Shown: positions 7,958 to 19,855 of the stretch, piece by piece | Position numbering within the stretch: position 1 is the first letter of the stretch | How the letters are laid out: each line of letters starts with the position of its first letter | Assembly (NCBI GenBank): GCA_013001885.1 | Contig: JABDLD010000055.1 | Coordinates: 1-37,716 of the forward strand | Length of the DNA stretch: 37,716 nt | Origin: Lysobacterales bacterium | GTDB taxonomy: Bacteria > Pseudomonadota > Gammaproteobacteria > Xanthomonadales > SZUA-36 | Direction: 5' to 3' | Made by a program: the position numbers and the translations under genes | The notes under the pieces: model-generated | Database searches by the model: none | Told to the model about the DNA's origin: nothing | The model's input: the letters and a program-made list of their open reading frames with translations, nothing else

Positions 7958-8889
7958 TGCGCATCTCCTCCCTGTGTCACCTGGCGGAAAACTTCATCAA
8001 GCCGGCCGGCCTCCAGGCGCAACTCGCTAACGGACCAGTCGTGTTCGCGAACAGCGTCGGAAATAACCTGGAACAGCTTGCAGCCCTCGGCGGGAAAGAC
8101 CGTCAACTCGCCTTCGCGAAGCTCAACCTTGCGGGCTTCGGGCAGCTCGCTCAGAACACTGGCAACACGCTCAGGTTGCTCAATGACCAGCGTCACTGCA
8201 TCGTGGTAACGGGAGCGTGCAATGAGTCCGGCCGGCGTATCGTCAACCAGCATCCGGCCGTCCGAGATAATCATGGCGCGGTTGCAAAGCGCGTGCACCT
8301 CTTCCAGCAAATGGGTGGAAATGACGATGATTTTTTCACTCGACATTTCCCGGATCAGGTGCCGCACCTCGTGCTTCTGATTAGGATCGAGGCCGTCCGT
8401 CGGCTCGTCGAGAATCAGTACGCTGGGGTCATGGATGATGGCCTGCGCCAATCCGACCCGGCGCTTGAAGCCCTTCGACAGAGTCTCAACCGTTTGCTCC
8501 GGCACCCGTTTCAGATTCAGCCGCTCAATCGCGAACCCGGCGGCCCTGACCGCCTCTTTTCCTTCAAAACCCCTGGACCGCGCAATGAACTCCAGGAACC
8601 GGCGGACCGTCATTTCACCGTAGCTGGGGGCGCCCTCAGGCAAGTAGCCGATGCAGCGCCTCGCGGCCAGCGAGTCGTTCACGATATCGTGGCCGTTGAT
8701 TTCGGCGGTTCCGGATGTCGGCGCAAGAAAACCGGTGAGCATTTTCATGGTAGTCGATTTGCCCGCGCCGTTCGGGCCGAGGAAACCAAGGACTTCACCG
8801 GCCCCGACATCAAAACTCAGGTTGTCCACAGCCACCAGGCTGCCGTAATTCTTGCACAGAGACTTCGCTTCTATTCTTAGTTCACTCAT
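7954..8889 (-). CDS. ABC transporter ATP-binding protein, GldA-like
   Basis: The 311-residue ATPase drives the transporter encoded by the next three genes. The Walker A motif GPNGAGKST is at residues 38-46, the signature is the variant LSKGFKRRVGLAQA, and Walker B is VLILDEPTDGLDP, followed by a switch His in STHLLEE. The extra C-terminal region of about 90 residues is common in ABC-2 type ATPases. The start is ATG 8889 (MSELRIEAKSLCKNYG). The good Shine-Dalgarno sequence AAGGAGG is 19 bases away, too far for this ATG, but correctly placed for an out-of-frame mini-ORF that ends just inside this gene (8882-8902). Confidence 0.9.
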   Translation of the reverse strand: MSELRIEAKSLCKNYGSLVAVDNLSFDVGAGEVLGFLGPNGAGKSTTMKMLTGFLAPTSGTAEINGHDIVNDSLAARRCIGYLPEGAPSYGEMTVRRFLEFIARSRGFEGKEAVRAAGFAIERLNLKRVPEQTVETLSKGFKRRVGLAQAIIHDPSVLILDEPTDGLDPNQKHEVRHLIREMSSEKIIVISTHLLEEVHALCNRAMIISDGRMLVDDTPAGLIARSRYHDAVTLVIEQPERVASVLSELPEARKVELREGELTVFPAEGCKLFQVISDAVREHDWSVSELRLEAGRLDEVFRQVTQGGDAQ

Positions 8890-8902
8890 GAGGAATCCCC
8901 AT
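8882..8902 (-). CDS. Six-codon leader mini-ORF overlapping the ABC ATPase start
   Basis: On the minus strand AAGGAGG is followed after 6 bases by ATG (8902-8900), which opens a frame MGIPHE ending at TGA 8884-8882. The ATPase ATG at 8889 lies inside this frame, and the leader stops 4 bases beyond it. This is the geometry of translational coupling by re-initiation. The sequence arrangement is seen directly; translation of the leader is inferred. It could instead be a chance frame with the ribosome reaching the ATPase ATG by another route. Confidence 0.35.
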   Translation of the reverse strand: MGIPHE

Positions 8903-9011
8903 AATCACCCTCCTTAGCTCCTGTCTACCCGCCGAATTTAGGGTCAGCGCGATAAATTTCAAGCTTACTCTTTCTTCGATACTTCATTGCCTGTATCTTG
9001 GCCTCCATCAT

Positions 9012-10115
9012 ATGCTTTCGCTGGACTTCATAGAGCTTGACCACCTGCCGGAAGGCGTACTCGAGCGCCCGGCATCGGCGCTTTACCAGTACTTCCAGGG
9101 GCCGACACTGATCCACCTCCAGGGCCGGGACAAGCGCCCACTGGTAGTCTCGGTGCTTCAGCACGGCAACGAGGTAACCGGTTGGGAAGCCATCCGCCGC
9201 CTCCTCAAACTCCATTACCGGCACTCAGAACTGCCCCGTTCCCTTCTGATCCTGATAGGCAACCCGCTGGCAGCGAAACACCGTCTGCGCCGGCTGGATG
9301 ACCAACCGGATTTCAACCGTTGCTGGCCCGGTGGCAAGGAAGCGGACAGTGAATACACCCGGTTGTTCAACAGGATTCACGAGCGCATGCGGGAACTCGA
9401 TCCGCTGGCGGTGATAGACGTGCATAACAACACGGGGCTGAATCCGCATTATGCGGCAGTTAACCTGATCCGGGCAGATTATCTGCGCCTTGCGTCGTTA
9501 TTTGCAACCAAAGTCGTCTACTTCACGATGCCGGCAGGCACTCTGTCACTGTCAATGTCCGAGTTCTGCCCGTCCCTGACGCTCGAATGCGGGCAGGCGG
9601 GTGAAATTCATGGCACCGATCACACCATGGCTTTCCTGGAGACCTGCCTCAACCTGGAAAAGATTTCCACCCGGCCGATTGATTCTGAGGCCGTTCACCT
9701 GTTCCACATGGTTGCCACGGTGAATGTAAACAACGACGTGCTGTTCGGATTTGGCCGCGTGCCGGCTGAGTTGGCCCTGCGGGAGGACCTGGACAAATTC
9801 AACTTCTGCGAACTGCCCGCCGGCACCTCTTTCGGCGACCTGAACAACCCCACCCGGCAACCGTTGTTTGCGTACGACCCGGAAGGCGTCGACGTCACCG
9901 GGGATTACTTTTTCTTTGGCCGCGGCCAGGTTGAAACCACGCGGGAAGTAATGCCTTCCATGCTGACCCTGGACCGCAGGGTTATCCAGCAGGACTGCCT
10001 GTGTTACCTGATGGACCGTATTCATTACGAATTCGACGAGGAGGTTACCGGCCCGGATCCGCTGCCTGAAGGCATTAAACGCTCCGACCGCCCTGGTTCC
10101 CCTCCGTCCGTTTAA
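9012..10115 (+). CDS. M14-family AstE/AspA-like zinc deacylase or carboxypeptidase
   Basis: The 367-residue soluble protein matches the succinylglutamate desuccinylase / aspartoacylase branch of the M14 zinc enzymes. The zinc site reads HGNE at residues 51-54 (H51, E54) with the third ligand in VIDVHNN (H138). DFNRCWPGG near 100-108 is the substrate-binding Asn-Arg motif and LECGQAGE near 191-198 holds the likely catalytic Glu (E192). Family members hydrolyse N-acyl amino acids or trim peptides; the substrate here is unclear, and no arginine succinyltransferase genes are nearby. The ATG at 9012 has no clear Shine-Dalgarno sequence. It is divergent from the ABC operon across 122 bases. Confidence 0.8.
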   Translation: MLSLDFIELDHLPEGVLERPASALYQYFQGPTLIHLQGRDKRPLVVSVLQHGNEVTGWEAIRRLLKLHYRHSELPRSLLILIGNPLAAKHRLRRLDDQPDFNRCWPGGKEADSEYTRLFNRIHERMRELDPLAVIDVHNNTGLNPHYAAVNLIRADYLRLASLFATKVVYFTMPAGTLSLSMSEFCPSLTLECGQAGEIHGTDHTMAFLETCLNLEKISTRPIDSEAVHLFHMVATVNVNNDVLFGFGRVPAELALREDLDKFNFCELPAGTSFGDLNNPTRQPLFAYDPEGVDVTGDYFFFGRGQVETTREVMPSMLTLDRRVIQQDCLCYLMDRIHYEFDEEVTGPDPLPEGIKRSDRPGSPPSV

Positions 10116-10144
10116 GGCCGATCATGACTTCTGTCACTGGTATC

Positions 10145-10173
10145 ATGGCACCGGTGTCCCCAATTATTAATAT
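10145..10173 (+). promoter_or_regulatory. Weak sigma70-like promoter before the PspB-like gene
   Basis: ATGGCA (10145-10150), a 17-base spacer and TAATAT (10168-10173) precede the PspB-like gene; each box matches consensus at four positions. The surrounding bases are AT-rich compared with the genes. Confidence 0.3.
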
Positions 10174-10182
10174 AGCTTAGGA

Positions 10183-10190
10183 AAGGAGGA
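10183..10190 (+). promoter_or_regulatory. Near-ideal ribosome-binding site
   Basis: AAGGAGGA sits 7 bases before the ATG at 10198. It is one of the best Shine-Dalgarno matches in the window and confirms the start of the short PspB-like gene. Confidence 0.7.
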
Positions 10191-10197
10191 ATCGGGT

Positions 10198-10437
10198 ATG
10201 AGCATGTGGACCGCTATCGCTTTGATTGTAGTGGCCGGGATTGCCGGAGAGGCATGGAGGCATCACCTCAAGTCACGCAGTTCCGGTGCGAGTAAAGAAG
10301 CCCTGGATCAGCTGAATAACCGCATGGATGCGCTGGATGCCGAAATGAGAGAACGGGTTGAAACCCTCGAACGCATCGTGACCGACAGCAAGGACGACCT
10401 GAAACGGCAGTTCGACCACCTCGACAAGGCCGGCTAG
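10198..10437 (+). CDS. PspB-like small membrane protein (79 aa)
   Basis: A short protein with one N-terminal membrane helix (MWTAIALIVVAGIAGEAW), a basic stretch HHLKSR and a charged, coiled-coil-like C-terminal part with RMDALDAEMRERVETLERIV. This is the layout of PspB, the inner-membrane partner of PspC in the phage-shock response, and ERVETLERIV resembles the PspB C-terminal signature. Family PspB is about 75 residues, so the length fits. No pspA, pspC or pspF gene is in the window, so this copy is an orphan here and the name is tentative. A very good ribosome-binding site precedes it. The gene converges on the response regulator gene. Confidence 0.6.
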   Translation: MSMWTAIALIVVAGIAGEAWRHHLKSRSSGASKEALDQLNNRMDALDAEMRERVETLERIVTDSKDDLKRQFDHLDKAG

Positions 10438-10461
10438 GCCTTCGTTTTCGGGCAGGCCAGG

Positions 10462-10488
10462 CTGTTCCTTGTGCCGGAGCGGGAACAG
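10462..10488. terminator. Hairpin between convergent genes
   Basis: CTGTTCC (10462-10468) pairs with GGAACAG (10482-10488) across 13 bases, midway between the ends of the PspB-like gene and the response regulator gene. No T-tract follows, so it would be a weak or factor-assisted terminator at best. Confidence 0.35.
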
Positions 10489-10526
10489 TGATTCATGCCG
10501 CCTTCTGTGCGCCCCGGAAGCTCGCG

Positions 10527-11168
10527 CTAAATCTGGCCCAACTCAAACGCTTTGAGCACAGCCCGCGTGCGGTCCCGCACCCCCATCTTGGACAGGATGT
10601 TGGACACATGATTCTTCACGGTGCCCTCGGCCACGCCCAGCGAGTTCGCGATTTCCTTGTTGCTGTACCCACCGGCCATGAGCCGCAGGATTTCAGTTTC
10701 CCGCTCGGTCAGAGGGTCGGGCTGGTCCAGGCTGGAAAAATCATTGTTCAGATTCGCCAGGCCTCTCAAAAGCCGTTGGGTCACCGCAGGTTTGACTATG
10801 GAACCGCCCGCGGCAACCGTCTTGATCGCGTTGACAAGGTCGGCCAGGGCAACGTCTTTCAACAGGTAACCCCTGGCGCCCGACTGGATTCCCGCCAGCA
10901 CCAGTTCATCGTCATCAAATGTCGTCAGTATGATGGTCGCGGGCAGGGTTCCGGCGCTTGAGAGTTCCCTCAAAACGTCCAGCCCGGACAGCCCCGGCAT
11001 GCGCATATCGAGTAACACGACATCCGGGTTGACTTCCGGGATCATCAGGATCGCCTCGGATCCGTCAGCCGCTTCGGCCACGACTTCGATTTCTTCAGAC
11101 AGTTCCAGCAAACTGCGCACGCCCTTGCGCACCAGGTTCTGGTCGTCGACCAACATAACGGTGATCAT
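10527..11168 (-). CDS. NarL/FixJ-family response regulator
   Basis: A 213-residue two-domain regulator. The receiver domain shows the acidic pair D8-D9, phospho-acceptor D54 in VVLLDMRMPG, the switch Thr in ILTTFDDD and K104 in YLLKD. The C-terminal LuxR-type helix-turn-helix is LTERETEILRLMAGGYSNKEIANSLGVAEGTVKNHVSNILSKMGV. Its ATG at 11168 overlaps the stop of the sensor kinase gene by 4 bases, so both are one transcript and surely a cognate pair. Regulators of this class bind DNA as dimers after phosphorylation. Target genes cannot be read from the sequence; the PspB-like gene next to it is one candidate by proximity only. Confidence 0.93.
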   Translation of the reverse strand: MITVMLVDDQNLVRKGVRSLLELSEEIEVVAEAADGSEAILMIPEVNPDVVLLDMRMPGLSGLDVLRELSSAGTLPATIILTTFDDDELVLAGIQSGARGYLLKDVALADLVNAIKTVAAGGSIVKPAVTQRLLRGLANLNNDFSSLDQPDPLTERETEILRLMAGGYSNKEIANSLGVAEGTVKNHVSNILSKMGVRDRTRAVLKAFELGQI

Positions 11169-12325
11169 GCAATTCCCTCCAGCGGAATCCGGGCCTGCAG
11201 CGAAAATCCCGCGCCTGGACTCGTTTCAATTTTCAATTCGCCGCCCACTTGCCGCAAACGCTCCGACATTCCGTTCAGCCCGTTGCCCCTCTCCACGGCG
11301 TTCACACCTCTTCCGTCATCCCGGGCGGTCAACGCGACCCCGTCCTGATCCTGGACCAGGTCGATCCACAGGTTTTTCGCCCGCGCGTGGCGTACGCTGT
11401 TGGTGATGATTTCCTGCGCACAGCGCAACAGCACCTGGGCCCGGCGCGGATCGGTCATGGCCAACTCCGACGGAAGGTTCAGATGTATCGCCGGCTCCGG
11501 TACACCGCTGACCAGGGTGCGCAGGGCTGCCGCCAGATCGACCTTGTCATCCACCCGCATGTCGTTGACCACCTCCCTGACATCGGCCAGCAGAAGTTTG
11601 GCCAGCGAGTGCGCCTGCTGCACGTGCTCCAGCGCCTTGCCGTCGGCCAAGTGGGTGGCGACTTCGAGGTTGAGCGTCAACGCGGTCAGGTGATGTCCGA
11701 CCAGGTCATGCAGTTCGCGGGCGATGCGCACGCGTTCAGCAATCCGGGTGTTGTCGGCCAGCAGGGCCTGCGTGGCCAACAGCTCGGAATTGACCTTGCG
11801 CAGCGCATCACGGGCAACATGCTGACGCAGAGCAACGATTCCGCTCATGAAAGCAAACAGGGAAATCCCAAGGAATAAACCGCCGGCCAACGCCGCATCG
11901 CTGAATGCGGCATCGGGTATCCGGCTGATCACCAGGACCAGCAATACGTTCTGGCCGATCAGCCAGGCCATGGCAGGGGCGGCCGGCAGCATCCAGGGCA
12001 GCAAGCCGGCTACGATCAGCAACAAGATACCCCCAAGCGAGGTTTCCGCCATCATGCTGACACCGAGCGCACAGGCCGTGAGCACCGACACGGTCACCAG
12101 GCGGTGTGAAAGGTTGGAACGAACCGGCAGTACCTTGACCTGGTTCCAGTAGGTCAGGCCAAATACCAGGTGCAGGACCCACCAGGTCAGGTACTGGTTT
12201 GTACCCAGCGGGATCTCATACCAATAGGTCATCAGGAACAGCGGAATGGACGCGCAGATCCAGGTAAACAGGCCCGCGTATCGCAACAGTTCGATCGGGC
12301 GGTGTTTGCTTTCAGGAAACTCCAT
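11165..12325 (-). CDS. DesK/NarX-type sensor histidine kinase
   Basis: An inner-membrane kinase of 386 residues. Five to six hydrophobic segments fill the first 170 residues with no large periplasmic domain, so the signal is probably sensed in or at the membrane. The HisKA_3 dimerisation motif AERVRIARELHDLVGHHL follows, with phospho-acceptor H206, and then an ATPase domain with ARDDGRGV and NGLNGMSERL. I chose the ATG at 12325 (MEFPESKHRPIELLRY); the open frame runs 28 codons further upstream to a TTG, but that part would be non-conserved and would run into the divergent gene. It pairs with the response regulator directly downstream. DesK-type kinases with this layout often respond to membrane state or cell-envelope stress. 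Confidence 0.88.
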   Translation of the reverse strand: MEFPESKHRPIELLRYAGLFTWICASIPLFLMTYWYEIPLGTNQYLTWWVLHLVFGLTYWNQVKVLPVRSNLSHRLVTVSVLTACALGVSMMAETSLGGILLLIVAGLLPWMLPAAPAMAWLIGQNVLLVLVISRIPDAAFSDAALAGGLFLGISLFAFMSGIVALRQHVARDALRKVNSELLATQALLADNTRIAERVRIARELHDLVGHHLTALTLNLEVATHLADGKALEHVQQAHSLAKLLLADVREVVNDMRVDDKVDLAAALRTLVSGVPEPAIHLNLPSELAMTDPRRAQVLLRCAQEIITNSVRHARAKNLWIDLVQDQDGVALTARDDGRGVNAVERGNGLNGMSERLRQVGGELKIETSPGAGFSLQARIPLEGIA

Positions 12326-12389
12326 AACGGCTAATATTACTCCAGTCTCTGCCGCATAATATCTCTCAAAAGTCATGCAACCGTGAATA

Positions 12390-12899
12390 ATGGATACTGC
12401 CATAATCAAAGTCGCCCGCTTTTCCGACAGCGATAACGCTCCGCTGGTTCAGCTTCTGTCGCGGCACGGGCTCGCGGTGCGGGTGCAACCGGCGGTAACG
12501 CCCATCCCCGGCTCATTCTGGGGTGATGAGGAAGCCGGCTTGATCGGCGATTCACTGCTCGTCAGTCCCGATACGCCGATTCACTCCATTCTGCACGAAG
12601 CCTGCCACTATATTTGCATGGATGATAACCGGCGGCGGGGCCTGGATACGGATGCCGGCGGCGATTACGAAGAGGAAAACGCGGTCTGTTACCTGCAAAT
12701 CCTGCTGTCCGATGAAATCCCCGGATTCGGACGCGAGCAGATGATGCGGGATATGGATTCCTGGGGCTACAGCTTCCGGTTGGGTTCGGCCGCGGCCTGG
12801 TTCGAACAGGACGCGGAGGATGCGCAGGCCTGGTTGCTGGACATGGGGCTGATCACGGCAAGCGGCAAACCGGCATTCAGGCTTCGGTCAGAACGGTAG
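12390..12899 (+). CDS. Small HExxH putative zinc protein, IrrE/ImmA-like arrangement
   Basis: A 169-residue soluble protein of no family I can name with certainty. It contains ILHEACHYI, an HExxH zinc motif (H69, E70, H73), followed about 20 residues later by DYEEENAVCYLQILL. In ImmA/IrrE-type metallopeptidases the third zinc ligand is a Glu in an ExxxNxFAxxLL helix, so one of E95-E97 could play that role. No helix-turn-helix domain is attached and no repressor target is adjacent. A conserved-looking GSFWGDEEAGLIGDSLLV segment precedes the motif. It is divergent from the kinase gene and its last 12 bases overlap the convergent FHA gene. Protease activity is inferred from the motif only. Confidence 0.65.
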   Translation: MDTAIIKVARFSDSDNAPLVQLLSRHGLAVRVQPAVTPIPGSFWGDEEAGLIGDSLLVSPDTPIHSILHEACHYICMDDNRRRGLDTDAGGDYEEENAVCYLQILLSDEIPGFGREQMMRDMDSWGYSFRLGSAAAWFEQDAEDAQAWLLDMGLITASGKPAFRLRSER

Positions 12900-13310
12900 C
12901 AGGCCCTGGTACCACGCGCCGGCGGCTGCCGCCATCAGCGCTGCAACGATCAGCCAGGGCAGGTAGCCGCGGCGCGGCCTGACCGCCTCGCTGGTGAGGA
13001 CTTTCTCGGGGCGCAGCCCCGGCGCCTGGAGCACCCAGCGGCAGTTGGCGATGCGTATCTCGTCACCACTGGCCAGCGGGTTTTTCCGGACCGCTTCGCC
13101 ATTGAGCAGGATCTCACCGGCCGGATCCAGCTGGGTCAGCAGCAGTCCGCCGTTTTCCTGCTCGCGGATTTCGGCGTGGCGCGGCGAAACCTGTTCGTGA
13201 TCAATGCGAAGGTCGCAGTCATCAGCCCGGCCAATCAGGGTTCTGGCGCCCAGCGGGAAAGACTGGTTGATAACCGGCCCGGAAGCGCCTTTCAGTCGAT
13301 ATTTACTCAT
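12888..13310 (-). CDS. FHA-domain protein with C-terminal membrane anchor
   Basis: A 140-residue protein with one forkhead-associated domain: LGARTLIGRADDCDLRI, then VSPRHAEI, then LNGEAV, giving the conserved Gly-Arg, the His of SxxH and the Asn that together bind phosphothreonine peptides. After a linker with RPRRG comes a single membrane helix (YLPWLIVAALMAAAAGAWYQG) at the very C-terminus, so it should be a tail-anchored cytosolic phospho-reader. Its ATG at 13310 overlaps the truD stop by 4 bases, making it the last gene of the core operon, in the place where surE is often found. Its end overlaps the convergent HExxH gene by 12 bases. No Ser/Thr kinase is in the window. Confidence 0.85.
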   Translation of the reverse strand: MSKYRLKGASGPVINQSFPLGARTLIGRADDCDLRIDHEQVSPRHAEIREQENGGLLLTQLDPAGEILLNGEAVRKNPLASGDEIRIANCRWVLQAPGLRPEKVLTSEAVRPRRGYLPWLIVAALMAAAAGAWYQGLLPF

Positions 13311-14362
13311 GTGTTTCCTGATATGGAGACGGGACCGACAGATACAAGTTCGCGCAAAACCGCTGTTGCGTAGGCTCCGGGCGGCAAGTCAAATTTCAAC
13401 GCCAGTTCGGAGTCCGAACACTGCCAGCTCATGGCGCCGGGAACAAGGCGCAGGCTGCGCCGGGCCGATTTCAGGCCCGCTTTTTCCAGCCCGGCTATCA
13501 ACGCCCCCAAGGGCTTCAGCACTTCATTTTCGATTTCGGCGGCATCCCGTTCCGGTTGCCGGCCGCCGCTGCCCGGCAGTGGGCCGCTGGGGTGGATATC
13601 GAATTCATCACAACGGCGTTCCAACTCAGGATCCGGCATGCGGCACGCAAACCCGGAGCGGCTGCCATCGAGGCTGGCGATCTCTCCGTCGAGAATCTGG
13701 TTCCAGTTCCCCAGGCCGACCCGCCTGGACACCACCGCGTTGAACAGAAAACTGCGCACCGCTGAAAGGTAAATGCTTTTTTTGTGCCTCGGGATTCGCC
13801 CGCCATGCTCGAGCCAGTGCGCACCCCTGGCCACGTTGAGCCCCCCATGCCCAAACCGTTGCGGGCCGAAGTAATTGGGAACCCCCAGTTTCGCGACCTG
13901 CTGCAGCCGTTCTTCGAGACCGTCCCTGCAGCCTTCGAGCTGGCGCGCCACGATGCGGAACCGGTTACCCCGCAACGCGCCCCGCTTCAGCTTGCGATGA
14001 TGGCGGTGGGCCTGCAGGATGACCGCATCCGGCAGTTGCCATTGATCCCAGTCCGTGTCGCGCGCTTCCTGCAAGCCAATGGAGAACCACTGCGAAGTCA
14101 CGCCATGGCGGTCCTTCATCCCGGCGTAGCCAACGTCGCGCCCCGGCACTCCCGCCTGCGAGGCCAGCTGCCGCGCCACCCAGTCGGTGTTGGCGCCGCG
14201 TTTCTCGATTTCAAGCCAGAGGTGATTTCCCTCGCCGTCCGGCTTCACCAGCGGCAGTTCCTCGACCCGAAAATCTTCATGCTGCGTGCGAAGCAGCCCG
14301 CTGATACCGGGTACGCCGAGCACCCGGCTCCAGTCCGGCAGAGACCAGTTCAGGTCCATCAT
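13307..14362 (-). CDS. truD: tRNA pseudouridine(13) synthase TruD
   Basis: TruD converts U13 of tRNA-Glu to pseudouridine. The family motif GYAGMKDRHGVTSQWFS is at residues 78-94 with catalytic Asp84, and the N-terminal EDFRVEELPL and the NYFGPQRFGHGG segment are also typical. Length is 351 residues, close to the E. coli enzyme. It starts on tandem ATGs immediately after the ispF stop with no gap, and its own stop overlaps the FHA gene start. The position directly behind ispD-ispF matches the standard gammaproteobacterial operon. Confidence 0.95.
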   Translation of the reverse strand: MMDLNWSLPDWSRVLGVPGISGLLRTQHEDFRVEELPLVKPDGEGNHLWLEIEKRGANTDWVARQLASQAGVPGRDVGYAGMKDRHGVTSQWFSIGLQEARDTDWDQWQLPDAVILQAHRHHRKLKRGALRGNRFRIVARQLEGCRDGLEERLQQVAKLGVPNYFGPQRFGHGGLNVARGAHWLEHGGRIPRHKKSIYLSAVRSFLFNAVVSRRVGLGNWNQILDGEIASLDGSRSGFACRMPDPELERRCDEFDIHPSGPLPGSGGRQPERDAAEIENEVLKPLGALIAGLEKAGLKSARRSLRLVPGAMSWQCSDSELALKFDLPPGAYATAVLRELVSVGPVSISGNT

Positions 14363-14842
14363 TCAATCACGGGTGACAAGGGCGACAGCGAGCGCGGCAA
14401 TGCCTTCACCGCGGCCGCAAAAACCCAGTTTTTCAGTAGTAGTAGCTTTTACGGAAACCGCATCGAGGGGCAAATCCAGCACCTCGGCAGTCGCCTCCCG
14501 CATGGCGGGTACATGGACCGCAATGCGCGGCCGTTCACAGACTATGGTCAGGTCCACGTTCACAATCCGCCATCCGTCCCGGCTCAGAATTCCCCTCACG
14601 CCGGCGAGCAAATGCCGGCTGTCCGCGTCGCGCCACTGGTCGTCGCCGGGCGGAAAATGTTGCCCGATATCGCCTTTGGCCACGGCGCCAAGCAGAGCGT
14701 CGCATAGTGCATGCAACGCCACGTCGCCGTCGGAATGGGCGGCCAGGCCCCGGGAATGGGGAACTCGAACGCCACCGAGCATGACATGGTCGCCTTCAGC
14801 AAAAGCATGCACGTCGAACCCCTGCCCTATTCGGAAATCCAA
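14363..14842 (-). CDS. ispF: 2-C-methyl-D-erythritol 2,4-cyclodiphosphate synthase IspF
   Basis: The fifth enzyme of the MEP isoprenoid pathway, which forms the cyclic diphosphate with loss of CMP. The start GQGFDVHAF contains the metal-binding Asp10 and His12, and [20 protein letters not shown] carries the third metal ligand and active-site region. [21 protein letters not shown] is the conserved C-terminal segment. Length is 159 residues, exactly as expected for a single-domain enzyme that trimerises. It begins 4 bases after ispD and is not fused to it. Confidence 0.97.
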   Translation of the reverse strand: MDFRIGQGFDVHAFAEGDHVMLGGVRVPHSRGLAAHSDGDVALHALCDALLGAVAKGDIGQHFPPGDDQWRDADSRHLLAGVRGILSRDGWRIVNVDLTIVCERPRIAVHVPAMREATAEVLDLPLDAVSVKATTTEKLGFCGRGEGIAALAVALVTRD

Positions 14843-14846
14843 GATT

Positions 14847-15554
14847 TCACTCCCACACGGACTGCTGCTGCAGTATGAATTCAGCCAACGCCAGATCCTC
14901 GGTGCCGGTAATCTTGATGTTGGTGGAAGACCCTTTGACCAACAGGGGATGAACCCCCGCCGCCTCCATCGCCGACGCCTCGTCGGTTGGAGTCAGGCCG
15001 GCAGCCAGCGCGGCCTCAAGGTTGGAACGCAGGGCGTCGAGCTGGAACAGCTGCGGGGTCTGCGCGGCCCAGTACCGCTCGCGATCGATGGTCTGGTCGA
15101 TGTGCCCCGAGTGGTCGGCCAGTTTCAGCGTATCGTTGACCGGTACGGCCAGGATCGCGCCGGATGCACTCTCCAGGCCGAGACTCAGCAAGCGATCAAG
15201 GTCGGCCGTCGAAAGACAGGGCCTGGCCGCATCATGCACCAACACCCAGTCGCAGTCCGGGTGATTTCGGGCTATGTGATTGAGCCCGCTCATCACCGTT
15301 TGGGCGCGGGTTTCTCCGCCATCTACCGTGAGGACTGCGCGAAAATCAGGGCGTATCAGTTCTTCAAATATGCCGTCATCAGGGGCCAGCGCGACCGTGA
15401 CCGAATCGACTGCCTGATGACGCATCACCGCGGAAATGCTGTGCGCTATTACCGGCATACCCAGCAGGTGGGCATATTGCTTTAGCGTGGTTCCGCCGAA
15501 ACGGACACTCTGGCCCGCCGCGGGAATCAGTGCGTGCACTCTGCTCCCGTTCAC
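14847..15554 (-). CDS. ispD: 2-C-methyl-D-erythritol 4-phosphate cytidylyltransferase IspD
   Basis: The third MEP-pathway enzyme, which joins MEP to CTP. The nucleotide-binding motif is [18 protein letters not shown] near residues 10-27. [13 protein letters not shown] near 107-119 and the [11 protein letters not shown] segment are the usual substrate and catalytic regions. Length 235 residues is normal. It sits between ftsB (38-base gap) and ispF (4-base gap), the standard order, so the third and fifth pathway steps are co-expressed. Confidence 0.96.
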   Translation of the reverse strand: MNGSRVHALIPAAGQSVRFGGTTLKQYAHLLGMPVIAHSISAVMRHQAVDSVTVALAPDDGIFEELIRPDFRAVLTVDGGETRAQTVMSGLNHIARNHPDCDWVLVHDAARPCLSTADLDRLLSLGLESASGAILAVPVNDTLKLADHSGHIDQTIDRERYWAAQTPQLFQLDALRSNLEAALAAGLTPTDEASAMEAAGVHPLLVKGSSTNIKITGTEDLALAEFILQQQSVWE

Positions 15555-15592
15555 TCGCTATGTCTCCTCGCAGCCGTTAATCCGGCACCAGT

Positions 15593-15891
15593 CTACTCCC
15601 TGTCGGCCGCGCCATCCTTGACCTCAGGGACCACCTGGTAAAATTCTTCTTGCTCCTTGACCATTCCCAACTCGCTCCTTGCGCGCTCCTCAACCGCCTG
15701 CAGCCCCTGGCGCAAGTCCTCAACCTCGGCCTGCAATTCCCGGTTCCGCTGCGCCAGCGCCTCATTTTCACGAACCTGCTGCTCAACCCGGAGTTCCAGC
15801 CTGGCGACATCGCTGTAGCCGCCCTCACCAAACCACATTTTCAGCTGCAGCGCGATGAACAGCAGCAGCAGGATGATCAGCAGCGAGCGCA

Positions 15892-15892
<1 letters not shown>
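15593..15892 (-). CDS. ftsB: Cell division protein FtsB
   Basis: A 99-residue bitopic membrane protein with an N-terminal helix (LLIILLLLFIALQLKMWFG) and a following periplasmic leucine-zipper-like coiled coil (VEQQVRENEALAQRNRELQ and on to about residue 70), then RARSELGMVKEQEEFYQVV, the typical FtsB end. It joins FtsL and FtsQ in the division complex. Its ATG overlaps the eno stop codon by one base (TGATG), a tight coupling typical of this locus. Confidence 0.95.
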
Positions 15893-19725
<3,833 letters not shown>

Positions 19726-19855
19726 TTATCGTCAAATTATTGATGAAGTTCTGGAAGCACATTGTACGGTATGCTGAAGCTACTTGAAAACCGTTGGTAA
19801 ACAGGTGAACATCCCTTGCCCCACCTCGGACCCCGGTACAGGCACAAAAATTGGA

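Noticed and set aside
7882-8880. 332-codon open frame opposite the ABC ATPase gene
   Set aside because: Antisense to a gene with clear Walker motifs; no domain of its own.
10146-10160. TGGCAC upstream of the PspB-like gene as a sigma54 -24 element
   Set aside because: The -12 element (TTGC) is absent at the required distance; only CCCC is found, and no pspF-like activator is present.
12326-12409. N-terminal extension of the histidine kinase from an upstream TTG
   Set aside because: The extra 28 residues show no family similarity and would overlap the divergent gene; ATG 12325 fits the membrane domain better.
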